DNA of 64,000 bases from Kitasatospora herbaricolor. GTDB taxonomy: Bacteria; Actinomycetota; Actinomycetes; Streptomycetales; Streptomycetaceae. The notes under the pieces were generated by a model that was not told where the DNA came from, did not search any database, and saw only the letters and a program-made list of their open reading frames with translations. The position numbers were made by a program, and so were the translations under genes. Positions 60,615-64,000 of the stretch are shown here, piece after piece (positions within the stretch are counted from its first letter, which is position 1; every line of letters begins with the position of its first letter). Location of the stretch: assembly GCF_030813695.1 (NCBI RefSeq), contig NZ_JAUSVA010000002.1, positions 7,277,501 to 7,341,500 of the forward strand, written 5' to 3'.

Positions 60615-60695
60615 CCGGCCTCGCCCGCGCCACGGGAAGTCCTGGACCCCACCCTCGCGGCCGGTGGGCGGTCCGGTTCTGAGATGGTCCTGCCC

Positions 60696-61268
60696 ATGAC
60701 CGACACCACCACCGCGCGCGTCGTCACCGACGTGCTCCAGCCCCGGAACGTCCTGCTCGCCGGGATGCCCGCCGTCGGTCTGGCCGCGGCCGGGGACTGG
60801 ACGGGCGTCCCGTGGGGTTTGCTCGGCGCGCTGTGCGCCGGGATCGTGCCGGCGTCCTACATCGAGTGGGAGCGCCGACGCGGCACCTGGGGCGACCGCC
60901 ACGTGGTCGACCGGACCCAGCGGGCGCCGATCTTCCTGGTCGTCCTGGGCTCGATCGGCAGCGGGACGGCGCTGATGACGGCCGGTGGCGCGCCCGGCGG
61001 GATCCGGGCCGCGATGCTGGCGCTCTGGGCGATGACCGTCGTGCTGCTGGCGGTGAACACCGTCTGGAAGATCAGCGTGGACTGCGCGGTGGCCGCCGCC
61101 GTGGTCGGGATGCTGGCCGTCGTCCACTCGCCCTGGTGGCTCGCCGGGTACGCCGTGGTCGCCGTCGTCTGCTGGACCAGGGTGGCGCTGGAATACCACA
61201 CGGTGGCGCAGACCGCGGCCGGCGCGGGGCTCGGCGCGGCGGCCGCCGCCGTGGTCGGGATGCTCTGA
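60696..61268 (+). CDS. Degenerate PAP2-type membrane protein
   Basis: About 190 residues with five membrane helices. The late motifs NTVWKISVDC and WTRVALEYHTVAQTAAGAGL align with PAP2 phosphatase motifs (K..PSGH and SR.....H...D). The first Lys, R162 and H168 remain, but PSGH is replaced by SVDC and the final Asp by Gln. Activity may be lost or altered. An upstream in-frame ATG at 60684 is possible. It lies between the Tad terminator and a DHFR-like gene. Confidence 0.75.
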   Translation: MTDTTTARVVTDVLQPRNVLLAGMPAVGLAAAGDWTGVPWGLLGALCAGIVPASYIEWERRRGTWGDRHVVDRTQRAPIFLVVLGSIGSGTALMTAGGAPGGIRAAMLALWAMTVVLLAVNTVWKISVDCAVAAAVVGMLAVVHSPWWLAGYAVVAVVCWTRVALEYHTVAQTAAGAGLGAAAAAVVGML

Positions 61269-61429
61269 CGGCGCGTCCGGCCCCGGCCTGGCGTGTCGGA
61301 CCTGCTCCCTGCCGGTCACGCCGGCCGGCCCGGCGTATCGTCGCGGCCGTGGCCCGGTACCGACCGCGCGAGCCGGTCGCGGCGCGAGGGAGCCGGTCGG
61401 CCGCGGGGTTGCGGGTCGCGAGCCGGCCC

Positions 61430-61480
61430 GTCCCGCAGTCGGTACGTTCCGCAGCCGGTACCCGCGAGCCGGTACGTCCC
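61430..61480 (+). repeat. Imperfect direct repeats with GGTACGT upstream of the DHFR-like gene
   Basis: GGTACGT at 61441 and 61470 with GGTACC at 61456 between them, set in a run of GAGCCGGT-type repeats. They lie 35-70 bp before the ATG at 61511 and could be operator half-sites. Confidence 0.35.
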
Positions 61481-61510
61481 ACGACCCCAGACCCCCCGGT
61501 GAGGACCGCG

Positions 61511-62089
61511 ATGAGAAAGATCGTCCTGTTCGTCTCGGTCTCCCTCGACGGCTACTTCGAGGGGCCCGACCGGGAGATCGACTGGCACCTGGTCGACGAC
61601 GAGCTGCACCGGCACTTCAACGAGCAGCTCAAGGTGATGGGCGGCTTCCTGGAGGGGCGCGTCACCCACGAACTGATGGCCGGCTACTGGCCGACCGCGG
61701 ACGCCGACCCGTCGGTGAGCGCCCCGACGGCCGAGTTCGCCGCGATCTGGCGGGACATGCCCAAGATCGTGTTCTCCCGGACGCTGCAACAGGCCGCCTG
61801 GAACACCACCATCCGCCGGGAGGTGACGGCCGAGCAGATCAGGGTGCTCAAGGCCGAACCGGGCGGGGACCTGGTGCTCGGCGGCGCCGACCTCGCCGCC
61901 GAGTTCGTCCGGCTGGGCCTGGTCGACGAGTACCGGATCTACGTCCACCCGGTCGTCATCGGGCAGGGCCGGCGGTTCATCCACGACCCGGGCCACCGGA
62001 TCGGGCTCCGGCTGATCGACACCAAGGCCTTCGGCAACGGCGTCGTGCTGCTGCACTACCGGACGGCCGACGGGTCCGCGGCGGGGTGA
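61511..62089 (+). CDS. RibD C-terminal/dihydrofolate reductase-fold protein
   Basis: 192 residues. RKIVLFVSVSLDGYFEGPDRE opens it, and GRVTHELM, DLVLGGADLAAEFVRLGLVDEY and PVVIGQGRRFI are typical of the YyaP/RibD-C family. Fold members reduce pteridine- or pyrimidine-type substrates with NADPH; most single-domain actinobacterial ones have no known substrate. The ATG at 61511 has GAGGA 6 bases upstream. Confidence 0.92.
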   Translation: MRKIVLFVSVSLDGYFEGPDREIDWHLVDDELHRHFNEQLKVMGGFLEGRVTHELMAGYWPTADADPSVSAPTAEFAAIWRDMPKIVFSRTLQQAAWNTTIRREVTAEQIRVLKAEPGGDLVLGGADLAAEFVRLGLVDEYRIYVHPVVIGQGRRFIHDPGHRIGLRLIDTKAFGNGVVLLHYRTADGSAAG

Positions 62090-62391
62090 CTCCGTGCGGG
62101 CCCTTCCGGCCCTTCAGGGCGCGGGCCGGCGGGACTCGGGGCACCGTGACCGGGCCCGGCCTGCGCCATCGCCGACCCGGCCTGGATCGGTCGAGCCCGG
62201 ACGCCGTAGGGTGGCGCAACGGGAGTGGTGGACGACCGGCACCACGGTGGACGGGCTGACGCCGCGGCAGCGGCGGGGCGGGGTGGTGACCAGCGGTGTC
62301 GGACGCAACAGTGATGCCCGGCGGTCCGGACGGTCCGGGAGGCGGTGGCCCGTGGGCCGGCGGCCCGGCCTCCGTGGAGGAGACCACGAGG
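62090..62391. other. 302-bp gap, probable promoter region of the last gene
   Basis: No gene seen. TAGGGT near 62205 resembles a -10 but has no clear -35. The ribosome site is GAGGAG at about 62377-62382 before the ATG at 62392. Confidence 0.45.
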
Positions 62392-64000
62392 ATGCCCGCG
62401 TTCACGGACGACGATCCTGAGGCGGAGCGCACGGCCCGGCTGCCCCGGATCGGCGCTGCCGGGCGGGAGACCGCCGGGGTGCCGGCGGCCGCGTCGGCCG
62501 GCCCCCACGACGCTCCCGGGCCCTTCGACGCACCCGGCCCTTTCGACGCACCGGGGCCCTTCGATGCACCGGGTCCGTTCGACGGGCCCGGCCGGACGGC
62601 CCGGCCGGGCCCGTTCGACCAGGCGCCGGAGTCGGCTGGCGTACCCGGGCAGTTCCAGCCGCAGCCGCAGCCGGCCCCGGCCGGTCCCGCCCAGGCCCAC
62701 CAGCCGGGCCTGCCGGGGCAGGCCCCGCCGCCCCCGGCCGCGCCGCCCGCCCAGCCCTCCACCGGTTGGACGGTGACCATGCCGGTCATCAACCCGGCCT
62801 CGCCGCCGGGACCGGTGGCCGCGCCCGGTCCCGTACCGGCGCCCGTTCCCGCGCCCGGGCCGGTGGGCGGCGCCCCCGCGCCCGCTCCGGCGGGCGGGCC
62901 GGTGTCCGGCCCGGCCCCCTGGTCGAACGGGCCCGCGCCGGCGCCCGGCGGCCTGGGCGCCGCGCCGCGTGGCCGGATCCTGGTCGTCGAGGGCGGCTAC
63001 GGCACGTCAGGCCGACGCCCTTGGGGACGTGGTGGGGCCAACCAGGCACCCGTCCTGTCGGCGATGCTGGCCGCCGTGTCCCCGCAGATTCTGCTCGCCG
63101 CCGACGCCGTGGACGCCGTGCACCTGCCGGGGGCCAACGACCCGCAGACCGTGCTCGCCCACCTGCGCGCCGCCTCGCGGCACCCCGGCCCGCTCCTGGT
63201 GCACCTCGGCGGCCATCTGGTGGCCGACAAGCGCGGCGGCCAGCTCTACCTGACGCTGCGTGACTCCAAGCCGGGCTCGGTGCGGCAGGACGGCCTGTCC
63301 TGGCAGGCCGTGGCCACCGAGCTGCAGCACCGTCCGCGTGACTGGCAGACCCTGGTCATCGCCGACCTGAGCGCCGACCAGCAGGCCTGGCCGCAGCTGC
63401 AGACCCAGATCTCGCCGCTCACCGACGGCATTCCGCTGTGGGCGGTGGTCAGCCCCGACCCGGAGCAGATCGGTACCTTCACCCGGGCCCTGATCGAGGC
63501 CCTGCACGGCGGCCGGCCCGGCGCCGACGCGGTGCTGGCCCCCGAGCAACTGCGCCAGCAGGTCTACTCGGTGCTGCGCCCGGACGTGGTGATCCTCAGC
63601 TCGCACGCCCCCGACCGGCCGGTGTTCCGCAACACCGCCCGCCGGACGGAGAACGCCCCGGCGATCGACGCGGTGGCCTACGAGGGCCCGCGCCCGGCCG
63701 CCGTCCAGCCGCGCCCGGCGGCCCGCCGGGACGCCCCCGTGCCGCCCGGCGGCGGGACGTCCCCCGAGGCGGCGCCGTCCGCGCCGCCGCCCGCGCCGAA
63801 CGTGCGGGTCCGGCTCGACAAGCCGCTCCCCGAGCAGGCCGGGGTGCCCGCGGACACCCCGCGGGTCGTGCTGGACAAGCCCGGCACCCGGCCCGGCCCG
63901 CCGGACGACGTCGCCGGTCCGCCCGGGGCCACGGCTGACGTGCCCGGCCCCGGCGGGGCGGCCGGTCGCGTGCCGACGGACGCGCCGCCGGTCAGCCTCA
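62392..64000 (+). CDS. Unknown protein, caspase-like domain suspected, 3' end missing; paralogue of 46313 gene
   Basis: At least 536 residues; the frame is still open at the window end. Order: Pro-rich N-terminus with an APGPFD tandem (41-64), more Pro/Gln/Gly, then a folded domain at about 193-415, then a Pro/Arg-rich tail. The domain starts RGRILVVEGGYG, continues PGPLLVHLGGHLVADKRGG, LYLTLRDSK, WQTLVIADLSADQ and IPLWAVVS, and ends TFTRALIEALHGGRPG and RPVFRNTAR. The HLGGHLV/IADLS pattern is like a caspase-type domain with no catalytic Cys. The same series of motifs occurs in the product of the gene at 46313. Confidence 0.8.
   Translation, partial: MPAFTDDDPEAERTARLPRIGAAGRETAGVPAAASAGPHDAPGPFDAPGPFDAPGPFDAPGPFDGPGRTARPGPFDQAPESAGVPGQFQPQPQPAPAGPAQAHQPGLPGQAPPPPAAPPAQPSTGWTVTMPVINPASPPGPVAAPGPVPAPVPAPGPVGGAPAPAPAGGPVSGPAPWSNGPAPAPGGLGAAPRGRILVVEGGYGTSGRRPWGRGGANQAPVLSAMLAAVSPQILLAADAVDAVHLPGANDPQTVLAHLRAASRHPGPLLVHLGGHLVADKRGGQLYLTLRDSKPGSVRQDGLSWQAVATELQHRPRDWQTLVIADLSADQQAWPQLQTQISPLTDGIPLWAVVSPDPEQIGTFTRALIEALHGGRPGADAVLAPEQLRQQVYSVLRPDVVILSSHAPDRPVFRNTARRTENAPAIDAVAYEGPRPAAVQPRPAARRDAPVPPGGGTSPEAAPSAPPPAPNVRVRLDKPLPEQAGVPADTPRVVLDKPGTRPGPPDDVAGPPGATADVPGPGGAAGRVPTDAPPVSL
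62512..62583 (+). repeat. 18-bp in-frame tandem repeat (4 copies) in the last gene
   Basis: Degenerate GCACCCGGGCCCTTCGAC units at 62512, 62530, 62548 and 62566, encoding APGPFD each time. The variation is mostly at third codon positions, so the peptide repeat appears to be kept by selection. Confidence 0.85.

Noticed and set aside
56529-61319. A 1596-codon open frame on the minus strand opposite the LysM-BTAD gene
   Set aside because: It is the antisense image of high-G+C coding DNA, is Gly/Arg-rich without family motifs, lacks a ribosome site and spans genes with clear plus-strand domains.

Overview
The window is about 73% G+C, has dense operons with ATGA/GTGA stop-start overlaps, frequent GTG starts and GGAGG-type ribosome sites. 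It looks like chromosome of a streptomycete (Streptomyces or Kitasatospora type). I count 53 supported protein genes, of which the first and last run off the window, plus one 20-codon leader frame. I see no rRNA, tRNA, insertion sequence, prophage or CRISPR array.

Layout. 1-753: end of a PLP-dependent threonine/serine dehydratase-like gene. 973-5791: four-gene operon (diiron metal-dependent hydrolase family, 2Fe-2S flavin reductase, M24 peptidase-fold protein, and an epoxide-hydrolase/short-chain-dehydrogenase fusion of the EphD type). 6115-6345: small cold-shock-like protein. 6404-15237: purine catabolism: xdhC, an NCS2 purine permease and three xanthine dehydrogenase subunits on the minus strand, facing a PucR-family activator on the plus strand. 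15344-16477: membrane-anchored esterase. 16826-20758: sugar-type ABC importer plus ROK kinase. 21426-28865: gamma-glutamyltransferase, exonuclease III, a surface protein, YhhN-like and fatty-acid-hydroxylase-like membrane proteins, and an orphan DUF2398 protein. 28963-34870: HemK-like methyltransferase, membrane-tethered HTH/DUF2690 protein divergent from an I36 protease inhibitor, a lipoprotein and a CHAP endolysin-like hydrolase. 34998-46026: KstR-like repressor with TesB thioesterase, a SWIM/DUF6493 pair, a TetR gene with its operator, a DUF389 protein, an NAPE-PLD-like metallo-hydrolase, a MaoC hydratase and a PPOX-fold protein. 46313-64000: a Gram-positive Tad/Flp pilus locus (CpaB, CpaE, CpaF, TadB, TadC, pilin-like and TadE/G-like proteins, and a LysM/BTAD membrane protein), preceded by two unknown secreted proteins and bracketed by two mutually homologous proteins of unknown function.

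How it works together. The purine block moves purines in (NCS2), oxidises hypoxanthine/xanthine (XDH), matures the enzyme (XdhC) and is probably controlled by PucR. The Tad locus runs as one translationally coupled string with a very strong terminator at its end. The tesB-TetR pair carries a KstR-type palindrome in its promoter, suggesting self-repression by acyl-CoA-type ligands. The most unusual items are the isolated protein that joins what looks like the C-terminus of DUF2397 to DUF2398 (families of a Wadjet-like SMC system), the caspase-like pair around the Tad genes, the LysM-to-BTAD membrane protein and the operator array at 31665-31735.
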